Origin: a virus
Length of the DNA: 24,166 nucleotides
Virus record (IMG/VR): IMGVR_UViG_3300043570_000913
Location: 1 to 24,166 of that record
Strand: one strand, 5' to 3'
Position numbers and translations under genes: made by a program. The notes under the pieces are model-generated. The model had not been told where the DNA came from, searched no databases, and worked only from the letters and a program-made list of their open reading frames with translations. Positions 14,332-21,788 of the stretch are shown here, one piece after another. The stretch's first letter is position 1, and every line of letters begins with the position of its first letter.

Positions 14332-14605
14332 TGTTAAGGATGGCTTTCTTTTCTGTGAGATAGCTCATTACACCAGCTCCAGCGTTCCTAAGATAGACTA
14401 CGATGCTTTGGGTATTCGTCCTCCCGAAGAGGATAGCGATGGAGACTTTATATTCAGAGATGCTGCTTTTGCTTTGAGTCAGATAGATGCCTTACTACAA
14501 ATCTCTGACGATTCTGAGGGATTCCCGAGGATGATGATTCTTATGGTTGAAGACAAGTTTATAGCAAAGGGATTGGTAGCAGACATTAAAAGCAAGCTAA
14601 TATGA
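14297..14605 (+). CDS. Small protein of the glycan cassette (102 aa), function unknown
   Basis: The protein starts MKESKKQSSKLDVKDGFLFC and overlaps the GT10 gene by 35 nt in another frame. There is no later in-frame Met before residue 79, so the start seems right. It has an acidic mid-section (RPPEEDSDGDFIFRD) and a C-terminal helix. It forms ATGA with the methyltransferase gene. It may be a partner of one of the enzymes. A one-base slip in the A7 run (14308-14314) would fuse it to the GT10 protein. No family is recognised. Confidence 0.55.
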   Translation: MKESKKQSSKLDVKDGFLFCEIAHYTSSSVPKIDYDALGIRPPEEDSDGDFIFRDAAFALSQIDALLQISDDSEGFPRMMILMVEDKFIAKGLVADIKSKLI

Positions 14606-15213
14606 AAGAGATACATAGAATCATATCGAAGGTTTTAAGAGGGATAGAATCCCCTATCATTGTTGAAATAGGAGCGCATAAGGGAGAGGATACTATGCTT
14701 CTTGCTACTGTGCCTAATAGCTATGTACACGCCTTTGAATGCGACCCACGCAATCAGATAACGAGAATCCCTTTCAATGTTAAGGTGAACTACAAGGCTG
14801 TATCTGATAAAGATGGCATGATGGACTTTTGGCTTAGTGAGAGAGCTGGCTCTCAATGGAGTTGCTCTTCGAGCCTTATGCAGCCTAAGAGTCATTTAGA
14901 TCAGCATCCCGATATTCGCTTCGACCAAAGGGTGCAAGTTAAGTCTACGAAGCTTACCACCTACTGCAAGGATAACAACATTCCTCACATTGACTTTTTG
15001 TGGATGGATGCACAAGGTGCTGAGGCTATCATTATAGAGGCTTCCATAGAGGCAATACAAAGAACCTCTTGGATTTACACCGAGTATAGTAATAAGGAAG
15101 ATTTCCTTGGTCAAAAATCCTTAGATGAAATTATGTTAATTTTGGGGGAGGATTGGGAAGTAGAAAAAATGTGGGATTGGGATGTCCTTTTAAAAAATAA
15201 ACGCTATGTGTAA
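14602..15213 (+). CDS. FkbM-family methyltransferase
   Basis: The 203-residue protein has the SAM-binding motif I IVEIGAHKGEDT (residues 20-31), motif II HAFECDPRN (43-51) and the FkbM signature IDFLWMDAQGAE (130-141). FkbM enzymes O-methylate sugars or other small acceptors. As the last gene of the cassette, it probably methylates a sugar added by the three glycosyltransferases, capping the glycan. It is soluble and of normal length. It begins by ATGA overlap and ends 24 nt before the portal gene, with a tiny ORF bridging the two. Confidence 0.88.
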   Translation: MKEIHRIISKVLRGIESPIIVEIGAHKGEDTMLLATVPNSYVHAFECDPRNQITRIPFNVKVNYKAVSDKDGMMDFWLSERAGSQWSCSSSLMQPKSHLDQHPDIRFDQRVQVKSTKLTTYCKDNNIPHIDFLWMDAQGAEAIIIEASIEAIQRTSWIYTEYSNKEDFLGQKSLDEIMLILGEDWEVEKMWDWDVLLKNKRYV

Positions 15214-15241
15214 GTGTGGTAAAAGAGGAGGAAAGCGATGA
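15206..15241 (+). CDS. Possible micro-ORF MCKCGKRGGKR bridging FkbM and portal genes
   Basis: An 11-codon ORF starts in the last codons of the FkbM gene and ends in an ATGA overlap with the portal start (15238). It encodes a basic peptide with C-x-C. Its GGA-GGA codons also create AGGAGG, a perfect SD core placed 6 nt before the portal ATG, rare in this genome. It could be a coupling device or simply the SD region read as protein. Confidence 0.3.
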   Translation: MCKCGKRGGKR

Positions 15242-17025
15242 CTATCGAACAAGCAACAGAATTGCTTGCGAACATCGCTAAAGAATACGCTGTTTACGAG
15301 CAGAAGAAGAAGTCTAATAAGGACTACGTTCCAAACTTCTATCCCACCTATCGTGAATGCGTAGAGATGGCTGAACGGCTTCGCATCCATTCGGACTACG
15401 ATGCCTTCCCTGAGAAGCTATTCCGTGAGAAAGCACCCAATGAATTGCCTCATGAGTTTAACTATCGTAAGGCTATTTATAGACCCGTTACTGTTCCTTA
15501 TTTCCATAAGGCTATTAACATTGCTGGTAGGGTTTGGAATAGGCAGAACTACGAGTTGAGATTCGACAATGCCAACCAAGAGCGGTATTTCAATGAGGAA
15601 TACCCAAGATTTGGAAGCCTTGACAACTATTTCCAACAGATTGTAAGCTTTGAAACGCTAACAGACCCTAATGCTGTAATGGCTATTATGCCTATTAACT
15701 TGCAGTACTACGAGAATGGCGATTTCAATGATTCGATAGAAGTTACGCCAGTATCATATTGCTTTAAGAGCAAGCGTGTATGGGCATGGAAAGATGAGGA
15801 ATTTGCCATTATTAAGTCTGACCAAAAGAGTTTGGTTAAGGTTTCTACCAATGGCAGAGAAGAGGAAGAGGGATTGGTTTTGTTTATCTTCGATAAGAAC
15901 GAAATTCAGATAGCCAAGCAGGTTGGTAATAAGGCAGACTTCATCTTCGAGATTGAGCTGTACTACCGACATGAATTAGGCTACCTTCCATGCAGAAGAC
16001 TTGGTGGCATTTCCGTGCAAGAGTCGGGAGACTACTACTATCAATCTTTCTATACTCCAGCTATTCCTGCTCTTGACCAAGCGGTGAGTGATTTCTCTAC
16101 CTTGCAGATTTCTAAATTCAGCCATGCGTTCTTGCAGAAGTGGGAATACGTTGATGAGTGCGATACTTGTAATGGCTCAGGAGAAGTAGAGGGTGCTATC
16201 GGCTTTGAAGAAAAGGTAGCTATTGCTTGTAGCAGTTGTGGTGGCTCAGGCACTAAGCGTATGTTTGGTCCCATGAATGTCTACCAAGTACAAGCTCCTA
16301 ACCGCTTTACCTCCGAGGTAGAGACTAAGGTAAACATTCCTCCTGCTGGCTTTATTGATGTGAAGCATGACATCCTTGAGTTCTTGAATAAGCAGGTTAT
16401 TACCAACATTCAGATGGCTTTCGAGCTATTGAGTATTGACGTAATGAACAACGAGAAGATTTCGGGCAGAGAGACCGCTACTGGTAAGGCTATCGACAGA
16501 GAGGAGTTGTATTCTTTCTTGCTTCGCTTTGCTAATACTGTATTCGATGACTTCGAGTTTGCCATAGATACTATTGGCTCTATGCGCTATCGTAACGAGT
16601 GGAGTATGCCAGCAGTTCGCTATCCGCAGAACTTTGAGATGCGTACTGACGCAGAGCTTACCGAAGAGATTAAGAATGCTCCTAACTTCTCTCGTGCTAT
16701 GCTTGCACAGCAGTACTTAGAAACTCGCTTCCCTATCCAAGAGATTAAGAGTGCTATCATGAAGCTTTCCGTTCAAATCGACCCATACTTCAACCTTGAT
16801 GCTAAAGATGTGATGGCATTGGTTGCTTCGGGTATTGCTGAGAAATGGAAGGCTGTAATGCACTTCGAGATTGAGGCTATTGTGAAGGCTCTTGTTGAAG
16901 AGGACCAAGCATTCTTGGATAAGCCTATGCTTGAGCAGAAGGCTATGATAGAAGCTAAAGCTAAGGAGATGACTCCAGCAGTACAGAATGGACTTAATGT
17001 AGATGCTATTATTGGCGCACAATGA
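15238..17025 (+). CDS. Portal protein with embedded zinc finger
   Basis: This 595-residue protein precedes a MuF-type head protein, scaffold candidate and capsid gene. Its size, alpha/beta content and position fit a dodecameric portal that sits at the head vertex and conducts DNA. The N-terminal region has the long helices common in portals. Residues 308-338 hold two DnaJ-like motifs, C308-D-T-C311-N-G-S-G and C331-S-S-C334-G-G-S-G, which should bind one zinc ion. That insertion is uncommon for portals in general. Translation is helped by an AGGAGG 6 nt before the ATG. It overlaps the next gene by ATGA. A direct portal signature is not visible by eye, so context carries weight. Confidence 0.8.
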   Translation: MTIEQATELLANIAKEYAVYEQKKKSNKDYVPNFYPTYRECVEMAERLRIHSDYDAFPEKLFREKAPNELPHEFNYRKAIYRPVTVPYFHKAINIAGRVWNRQNYELRFDNANQERYFNEEYPRFGSLDNYFQQIVSFETLTDPNAVMAIMPINLQYYENGDFNDSIEVTPVSYCFKSKRVWAWKDEEFAIIKSDQKSLVKVSTNGREEEEGLVLFIFDKNEIQIAKQVGNKADFIFEIELYYRHELGYLPCRRLGGISVQESGDYYYQSFYTPAIPALDQAVSDFSTLQISKFSHAFLQKWEYVDECDTCNGSGEVEGAIGFEEKVAIACSSCGGSGTKRMFGPMNVYQVQAPNRFTSEVETKVNIPPAGFIDVKHDILEFLNKQVITNIQMAFELLSIDVMNNEKISGRETATGKAIDREELYSFLLRFANTVFDDFEFAIDTIGSMRYRNEWSMPAVRYPQNFEMRTDAELTEEIKNAPNFSRAMLAQQYLETRFPIQEIKSAIMKLSVQIDPYFNLDAKDVMALVASGIAEKWKAVMHFEIEAIVKALVEEDQAFLDKPMLEQKAMIEAKAKEMTPAVQNGLNVDAIIGAQ

Positions 17026-17840
17026 CCGCAGAGCAGATAGAGAGATTGCTTCAAGATAACTACGATTCGGTTAATGATGAGTTCATGACTTACGTTGATC
17101 GTTCGCAGGAGGAAGCACTTGTCTTTCTTCTTGCTGCTTTAAATAGGCTGAAGTACGATGGACAAGAGGTGTCAGATAACGAAGAGAACTTTGCTATCAT
17201 CTCTGCCCTTTTACTTCAGCTTTCTGCCTTTATGGGCAGGAGTTCTTACGCTGAGGGACTAAGGTATTTCAGTGATAAGATTAAGGAGCAATTTCAGCTC
17301 ACAAGAGACTATTTCGATGCTTCTGATGCCATCGTATCACCTGAGCAACTTGAGTCCGTTACAGCGCAGGAAAACAACCTTCAGCGGTCTTCTATTGAGT
17401 CTCTCACCAAGATAGACGCATCCTTCTACGATACTATTCGTAATGCTTTAATTTTAGCTGTGATAGGTCGTTCTACTCGGGATACCTTAGAGGCTTCTAT
17501 TAAAGAGATAGTAGTAGGCAATGCCAATCGTAAGGGCAGGCTATATGTCTTTGCCAATACACTTTCAGATACCTTATTTGCTTCTGTTGGGAGGGCTGTT
17601 ACGATGTCTTTCGCTCGCTTTGCTGGATTTACTAAGTTTAGATATGCTGGTGGATTGATTCAAGATTCGAGAGACTTCTGCGTTGCTCGTAATGGCAATG
17701 TTTACGATGAGAACACTATTCGCTCATGGGCGAGCATCCCTACTTGGCAGGGCAAGATTCCAAATACAACAGCCACAACTATCTTCTACTACCTTGGAGG
17801 ATACAGATGTAGGCATTGGCTTATCCCGGTTAAGGGATAG
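17022..17840 (+). CDS. Minor head protein, phage Mu F-like
   Basis: The N-terminal 200 residues are helical. The C-terminal domain carries D215-S-R217-D-F-C220 and, later, GGYRCRHWLIPV (259-270), the D-x-R-x-x-C ... G-x-x-C-R-H pattern of the phage Mu gpF head morphogenesis family. Such proteins lie next to the portal in many phages and are needed for head assembly, sometimes being ejected with DNA. It starts by ATGA in the portal stop. A 63-nt AT-rich gap follows. Confidence 0.88.
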   Translation: MTAEQIERLLQDNYDSVNDEFMTYVDRSQEEALVFLLAALNRLKYDGQEVSDNEENFAIISALLLQLSAFMGRSSYAEGLRYFSDKIKEQFQLTRDYFDASDAIVSPEQLESVTAQENNLQRSSIESLTKIDASFYDTIRNALILAVIGRSTRDTLEASIKEIVVGNANRKGRLYVFANTLSDTLFASVGRAVTMSFARFAGFTKFRYAGGLIQDSRDFCVARNGNVYDENTIRSWASIPTWQGKIPNTTATTIFYYLGGYRCRHWLIPVKG

Positions 17841-17903
17841 ATTTTAAAGCGAAATGATTGATTTTCAATTGTTCTTACTTAACTTTATCAAAAAATAACT
17901 TTT

Positions 17904-18137
17904 ATGGACAGAAAGATTAGGGCCGTTGGTCCTCGTGGAGTAATTTTTATTTCAGAGGCAACCGCAAGAAATGCTAAGTTTTTAGCTAAGTATGGTATTA
18001 TGGTGGATGACGAAAAATTTGGGAAAGCCGAATTATCTCCCACTAAAATTGGTAAGGTAGTTATTGCTGCTGAACCTATTGAAATTGCAGAACCACCGAA
18101 AAAAAAGTTCCCAAAAGTAGAACCTAAACAAGATTAA
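17904..18137 (+). CDS. Small head-module protein (77 aa), function unknown
   Basis: The protein starts MDRKIRAVGPRGVIFISEAT. The first half looks folded; the C-terminus is Pro- and Lys-rich (EPPKKKFPKVEPKQD) and probably disordered. TAACTTTT, one base off the TAnnTTTG box, lies directly before the ATG at 17896-17903. The gene lies between the MuF gene and the scaffold gene, so a role in head assembly is likely. The size is too small for a protease. No family is recognised. Confidence 0.6.
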   Translation: MDRKIRAVGPRGVIFISEATARNAKFLAKYGIMVDDEKFGKAELSPTKIGKVVIAAEPIEIAEPPKKKFPKVEPKQD

Positions 18138-18152
18138 CCAAATAAATTAATT

Positions 18153-18992
18153 ATGGCTATTGACCACAAAGAAATCAGCAAATGGCTGTTCGACAAAGAG
18201 GTAGAGTTTGAAGACCTCGACACATTTAAGTCAGAACTTGCAAAGAAGTATGTATCAAGAGAGATTGCAGCAGATGACGAAGACATCCGCAACAAAGTAA
18301 CCGGCAAGACTCTCGGGACTCTTGAGACTAAGTTCAAACGCCAGTTTGGATTGACTGAAGAAGAAGTGAAAGGCAAGAAGCTTAGTGATCTTTTCGAACT
18401 TGCTGAAGGAAAGCAGAAAGGCTTGATTGAAGACTTGCAAGCACAGATTAAAGAGCCAGGTCAGACTCCCGAGGAGATTAAGGCATTGAGAGCCGAATTA
18501 GAAGACGCTCGTAAGCGCAGCAAAGAGCAGGAGCAGCTTGCTTCAGAACTCAATGTGAAGCTACAAGAGAGCGAAGGTGAGTTTAATACTCGCATCCATA
18601 AGTACATGGCAGAGATGGAACTGAACAAGATTAAAACATCTATTCAATGGGCTGATTCCGCTAACAGCTACGCTCGCAAGGGTTTTGAAATTGATATTGC
18701 AGAAAAGTTTAACTTTGCACTATCTGAAGGAAAGTTGATTGTTACAGACAAAGAAGGCAATCAGATTAAGAATGATAAAGGTACTGGATACCTTAGTCCT
18801 GATGAGTTAATGAAGACAGAGGCAGAAAAGGCAGGGCTTTTGAAGAAAGCTGGCGATGCTGGAAATAAGTCTACAACAACTCAAGTTTCTCTTCAGCAGA
18901 CAACTGGCTCAAAAGACGGCCAAGTAAGGCGTTATATGCACCCTCGGGCAGCAGGACACGCTGATACTTTAAACCGCTCTACTGGTCGGTAA
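18153..18992 (+). CDS. Probable capsid scaffold protein
   Basis: The 279-residue protein is highly charged, with a long coiled coil (about residues 85-140, including KALRAELEDARKRSKEQEQL). The C-terminus is basic and polar (SKDGQVRRYMHPRAAGHADT). It lies directly upstream of the major capsid gene, the normal place for a scaffold. It should form an inner core that shapes the prohead. No protease catalytic triad is obvious, and no separate head protease gene is seen in the window. Confidence 0.72.
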   Translation: MAIDHKEISKWLFDKEVEFEDLDTFKSELAKKYVSREIAADDEDIRNKVTGKTLGTLETKFKRQFGLTEEEVKGKKLSDLFELAEGKQKGLIEDLQAQIKEPGQTPEEIKALRAELEDARKRSKEQEQLASELNVKLQESEGEFNTRIHKYMAEMELNKIKTSIQWADSANSYARKGFEIDIAEKFNFALSEGKLIVTDKEGNQIKNDKGTGYLSPDELMKTEAEKAGLLKKAGDAGNKSTTTQVSLQQTTGSKDGQVRRYMHPRAAGHADTLNRSTGR

Positions 18993-19088
18993 TCGCACGA
19001 CAAAGCTGTGTCACGATGGACATTAAACATCGAATGTGTGCCTCGGCTGGGCAATTAACAGCCATAAACCCATTTTGATTTTTTAACA
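18993..19088 (+). promoter_or_regulatory. Leader region of the major capsid gene
   Basis: This 96-nt gap has no TAnnTTTG box. It includes a hairpin GGCTG (19045-19049) / CAGCC (19059-19063), followed by a T-rich stretch and TTTTTTAACAATG. The end resembles the tail tube leader (TCTTTTCACAATG). It may be a stabilising or translation-enhancing leader. Confidence 0.4.
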
Positions 19089-20123
19089 ATGTCTTACGCA
19101 TTTTCTTCTTTCGTTTCTTGCCCTGATTTGCAGGGCCGCATTGATGAGGGTTACTTTAAAGCAGACCCTACAATGTTCCCAGGCCATATCAACACACTCC
19201 GTGCCGTTACATCTCCGATGAACGAAGCTGGTGTATTGCAAAGCCAAATTGATTCTAAGAACGGTCACTATCGTGCCGTTGAGGTAGTTTACCAGCCTCG
19301 TATGTCTGACGCAGATACTTCAAGCTCTGCTGAACTTACTTGTGCTGCTGGCCCTACTTTTGGTGAAACTTCTAAGTTGTACACCATCGACCCTACCGAG
19401 GGTGCTTCACGCAATTGGAGCATTTCTTTGGATGCTCTTGCTCCACGTTGTGAGAGCGATGAGAACTACGTTGCTCGCCAATTGGCTATGCATATGCAAG
19501 CTATCAAGCGTTCAATCAACTCTGAGGCTGTAAGCTTCATCTCTACCAACTTTGGTAAGTTAGAGGGTGGTGCTGCTTTGTTGACTACCAAGACTAAGAA
19601 CACTACTACTGGTGTTTACTTGGATGACTTCTTGAGCGATGTTACTTACGCTTACCAGGTTGCTGAAGGTTGGGATCGCCCTATCATCGTAGGTGGTGAG
19701 TTGACCCACAAGTACATGACCGCATTGAAGAGCCATTGCTGCGCTACTGTAAACGTAGACTTAGAGGCAATGATGCAGAGCGATGCTCAGTCATACTTCT
19801 TCTTCGAGCCTAAGGCTGACAGCGTGTTTGGTGCTGGTGAATTTGCTTTCATGGCCCCAGGTGCTATTCAGATGCTTCGCTACAACGCTTTCAAAGGCGC
19901 ACAAGGCATCCGTGTAATTGATGATGAGGCTATCAAGAAGGGTACTATCGTAGACCCTGAGACTGGCTTAGAGTTCGATTACTATGCACAGCTTGATTGT
20001 AACACTTGGAAGTTTTGGATGGGACTTAGCTATAAGTTCGTTACCTTGCCTGAGGATATCTTCTTGGCAACTGACGAGTTAGCTGATGTTAACTACATCT
20101 TCAACGGAAAAGTATCTAACTAA
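19089..20123 (+). CDS. Major capsid protein
   Basis: The 344-residue protein lies after the scaffold candidate and before a strong terminator. It has the mix of a long helix (QLAMHMQAIKRSINSEAVSF, 137-156), a beta-rich domain with VYLDDFLSDVTYAYQVAEGW and the loop PIIVGGELTHKYMTALK expected of an HK97-fold capsid protein. Codons are strongly biased (TTG for Leu, CGC/CGT for Arg, C-ending for Asn, Phe and Tyr), in contrast to the tape measure, which fits very high expression. An HK97 signature was not verified by search. The N-terminus lacks an obvious long delta domain, consistent with a separate scaffold. Confidence 0.85.
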   Translation: MSYAFSSFVSCPDLQGRIDEGYFKADPTMFPGHINTLRAVTSPMNEAGVLQSQIDSKNGHYRAVEVVYQPRMSDADTSSSAELTCAAGPTFGETSKLYTIDPTEGASRNWSISLDALAPRCESDENYVARQLAMHMQAIKRSINSEAVSFISTNFGKLEGGAALLTTKTKNTTTGVYLDDFLSDVTYAYQVAEGWDRPIIVGGELTHKYMTALKSHCCATVNVDLEAMMQSDAQSYFFFEPKADSVFGAGEFAFMAPGAIQMLRYNAFKGAQGIRVIDDEAIKKGTIVDPETGLEFDYYAQLDCNTWKFWMGLSYKFVTLPEDIFLATDELADVNYIFNGKVSN

Positions 20124-20145
20124 TCCTTTTGATGTGATTGTTAAG

Positions 20146-20174
20146 GGGGGTGCTGAAAAGCATCCCCTTTTTTT
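20146..20174 (+). terminator. Strong intrinsic terminator after the capsid gene
   Basis: GGGGGTGCT (20146-20154) pairs with AGCATCCCC (20159-20167): nine pairs with one G-T, closed by a GAAA tetraloop, then seven T. This is a textbook terminator. Confidence 0.92.
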
Positions 20175-20178
20175 GTAT

Positions 20179-20186
20179 TAACTTTG
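20179..20186 (+). promoter_or_regulatory. -7 promoter box, leaderless layout (TAACTTTG)
   Basis: A perfect TAnnTTTG match ends 4 nt before the ATG at 20191. It restarts transcription right after the capsid terminator. The -33 position is not TTTG. Confidence 0.55.
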
Positions 20187-20190
20187 GCAT

Positions 20191-21192
20191 ATGAGTTGCT
20201 GGGACAATGTAATAGGTATTAGGGGGTTGTGCGAGGCACAGACTCCTTCGAGCGGTCTTTATATTAATGACCTTACGGGTATATCCATTAAGGATTTAAA
20301 CGCAGGTGTTAACGAGGAGGATGCGACAGCATTTACGCTCATTCAGAGGAAGGTAGATCAGGCTGCTACTATGATGCAAGCCGAGGCTTTATCTTACCTC
20401 TATAATAGGTGGAACTACACTACGAGCGCATGGGATGGCGTTGTTGGCTATTTCCCTGAGTCGCTACGATCACTTGCTGCTGCTCCCGTTTATCGAGGCA
20501 TCGGAATGCGTTACAGACAAGCTGACTACATCTCTGTTTCGGTGAATGCTGTTACGTTGTTGCTCCCGGTATCTACTACGGTTAACGTACTTGTGGTAGA
20601 CTTGATTACAGGCACTACCTTAGACACTATCCCTATTACTACGATTGCCAATACTCCCGTTCGTGTTGTTGCCAATAAGAAGTACACGAGCAATGGGCAG
20701 ATGTTGAATCTTGCCTTTGTTTACAATGCTACTTCTATTGCTTCTTTTCAGACTGGGTTATATCCTACTTATAGCTGTGGTGGCTGTGGTAGAGCGCAGC
20801 GTTGGTATGAGAATATGCTTGAGCGGACCATTGAAATCCCTACTGGAGGCAGCATCTTAGAGCAGAATATTAATGGTGGTAGCTGGACTGGTGGCTTGAG
20901 TGTAGACTACCAAGTAGCTTGCAGTTTTGAGAGTCTACTGTGCGCTCATATCGGACAGTTGGGTTATCCTTTGCTCTACAAGGCAGGGATGCTTATCCTA
21001 AAGGAATTAGAGTTCTCTAAGAGGCTTAATGGCATCGTGGTGTTTAATAGAGAGCGCAACCAAGAGTTGGCTACCTATTACCAAGAGCAGTACGATAATT
21101 ATATGCAGCGTTACTTTGATGCAGCGCAATTGCCTAATACTGGCTGCTTTGCTTGTAAGCAGAGAGTGCGCCAGGTAAGCCGAATCCCATGA
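20191..21192 (+). CDS. Connector-region structural protein (333 aa), function unknown
   Basis: The N-terminus (MSCWDNVIGIRGLCEAQTPS, then SGLYINDLTGISI) is a type I recall from other Bacteroidetes phage head-tail regions. A helix follows (AFTLIQRKVDQAATMMQAEA). The middle is beta-rich, and two C-x-x-C pairs lie at C196-G-G-C199 and C319-F-A-C322, which might bind zinc together. The C-terminus is helical with many Tyr and Gln. Its position after the capsid gene suggests a head completion or adaptor role. No enzyme motif is present. Confidence 0.55.
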   Translation: MSCWDNVIGIRGLCEAQTPSSGLYINDLTGISIKDLNAGVNEEDATAFTLIQRKVDQAATMMQAEALSYLYNRWNYTTSAWDGVVGYFPESLRSLAAAPVYRGIGMRYRQADYISVSVNAVTLLLPVSTTVNVLVVDLITGTTLDTIPITTIANTPVRVVANKKYTSNGQMLNLAFVYNATSIASFQTGLYPTYSCGGCGRAQRWYENMLERTIEIPTGGSILEQNINGGSWTGGLSVDYQVACSFESLLCAHIGQLGYPLLYKAGMLILKELEFSKRLNGIVVFNRERNQELATYYQEQYDNYMQRYFDAAQLPNTGCFACKQRVRQVSRIP

Positions 21193-21779
21193 CCCCTGAG
21201 CAGTTTATAGCGCAGTTAAGGAGACAGAAGAGTACCTTGCAAGTTGCAGCAGAGCAAGCTTTGGAAGAGGCTGCTAAGGCTACGCACATGAAGGTTACTG
21301 GAAGGATTTTTACTGCTGGTAAGGCTGCTGATGATAGCAAGATAGGCAACTACTCTACTAAGGAGTTAGTTGTTTCTAAGAAGGCATTCCATAACAAGGC
21401 AGCATTCAAGCAGAGTACAAGAGCTAATAAAAGTGGTGGTACGAGACCGATGTACATTAAGTTTCCCAATGCTAAGAAGGCTACGCCAGTAATGGTATTA
21501 CCGGGAGGTTATAAGCAGCTCAAGCAAATTCAAGGCATGAGAAGTGGCTATGTAGACTTAGTGTATTCGGGACGCACACAGAGGGCATTTTTAGGCTCTC
21601 TAAGGAAGTTTGGCAGATATGGATGGGCAGCAATCATGCGAGGCACTAAAACCGCTGAGAAGGCTGTATTGAATGAAAATAAGTTTGGCAAGAAGATATT
21701 TGCTCTCACTAAAGAGGAGGAAGTTTTCTTTTCAAGGAGGTTTGTAAGCACCTTTAATAAGAAGGCTCAAATAGATTAA
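21189..21779 (+). CDS. Probable tail/head completion protein (HK97 gp10-like)
   Basis: The 196-residue protein begins in ATGA overlap. It has a basic helical N-terminus (EEAAKATHMKVTGRIFTAGK) and the segment GYKQLKQIQGMRSGYVDLVY followed by SGRTQRAF. Phage virion morphogenesis / gp10-type proteins share a similar R-x-x-x-G-[YR]-V-D-L-x-x-[ST]-G motif. Such proteins join the tail to the head. The call is by motif and context, not by search. Confidence 0.55.
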   Translation: MTPEQFIAQLRRQKSTLQVAAEQALEEAAKATHMKVTGRIFTAGKAADDSKIGNYSTKELVVSKKAFHNKAAFKQSTRANKSGGTRPMYIKFPNAKKATPVMVLPGGYKQLKQIQGMRSGYVDLVYSGRTQRAFLGSLRKFGRYGWAAIMRGTKTAEKAVLNENKFGKKIFALTKEEEVFFSRRFVSTFNKKAQID

Positions 21780-21784
21780 CTTTG
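21777..21784 (+). promoter_or_regulatory. -7 promoter box, leaderless layout (TAACTTTG)
   Basis: TAACTTTG overlaps the upstream stop codon and ends 4 nt before the ATG at 21789. TTTA, one base off TTTG, lies at the expected -33 position (21753-21756). Confidence 0.5.
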
Positions 21785-21788
21785 TGAT

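Noticed and set aside
17854-17898. 14-codon ORF MIDFQLFLLNFIKK before CDS 17904
   Set aside because: It is hydrophobic and could be a leader peptide, but it is short, AT-rich and not coupled to a neighbour, so chance is more likely.
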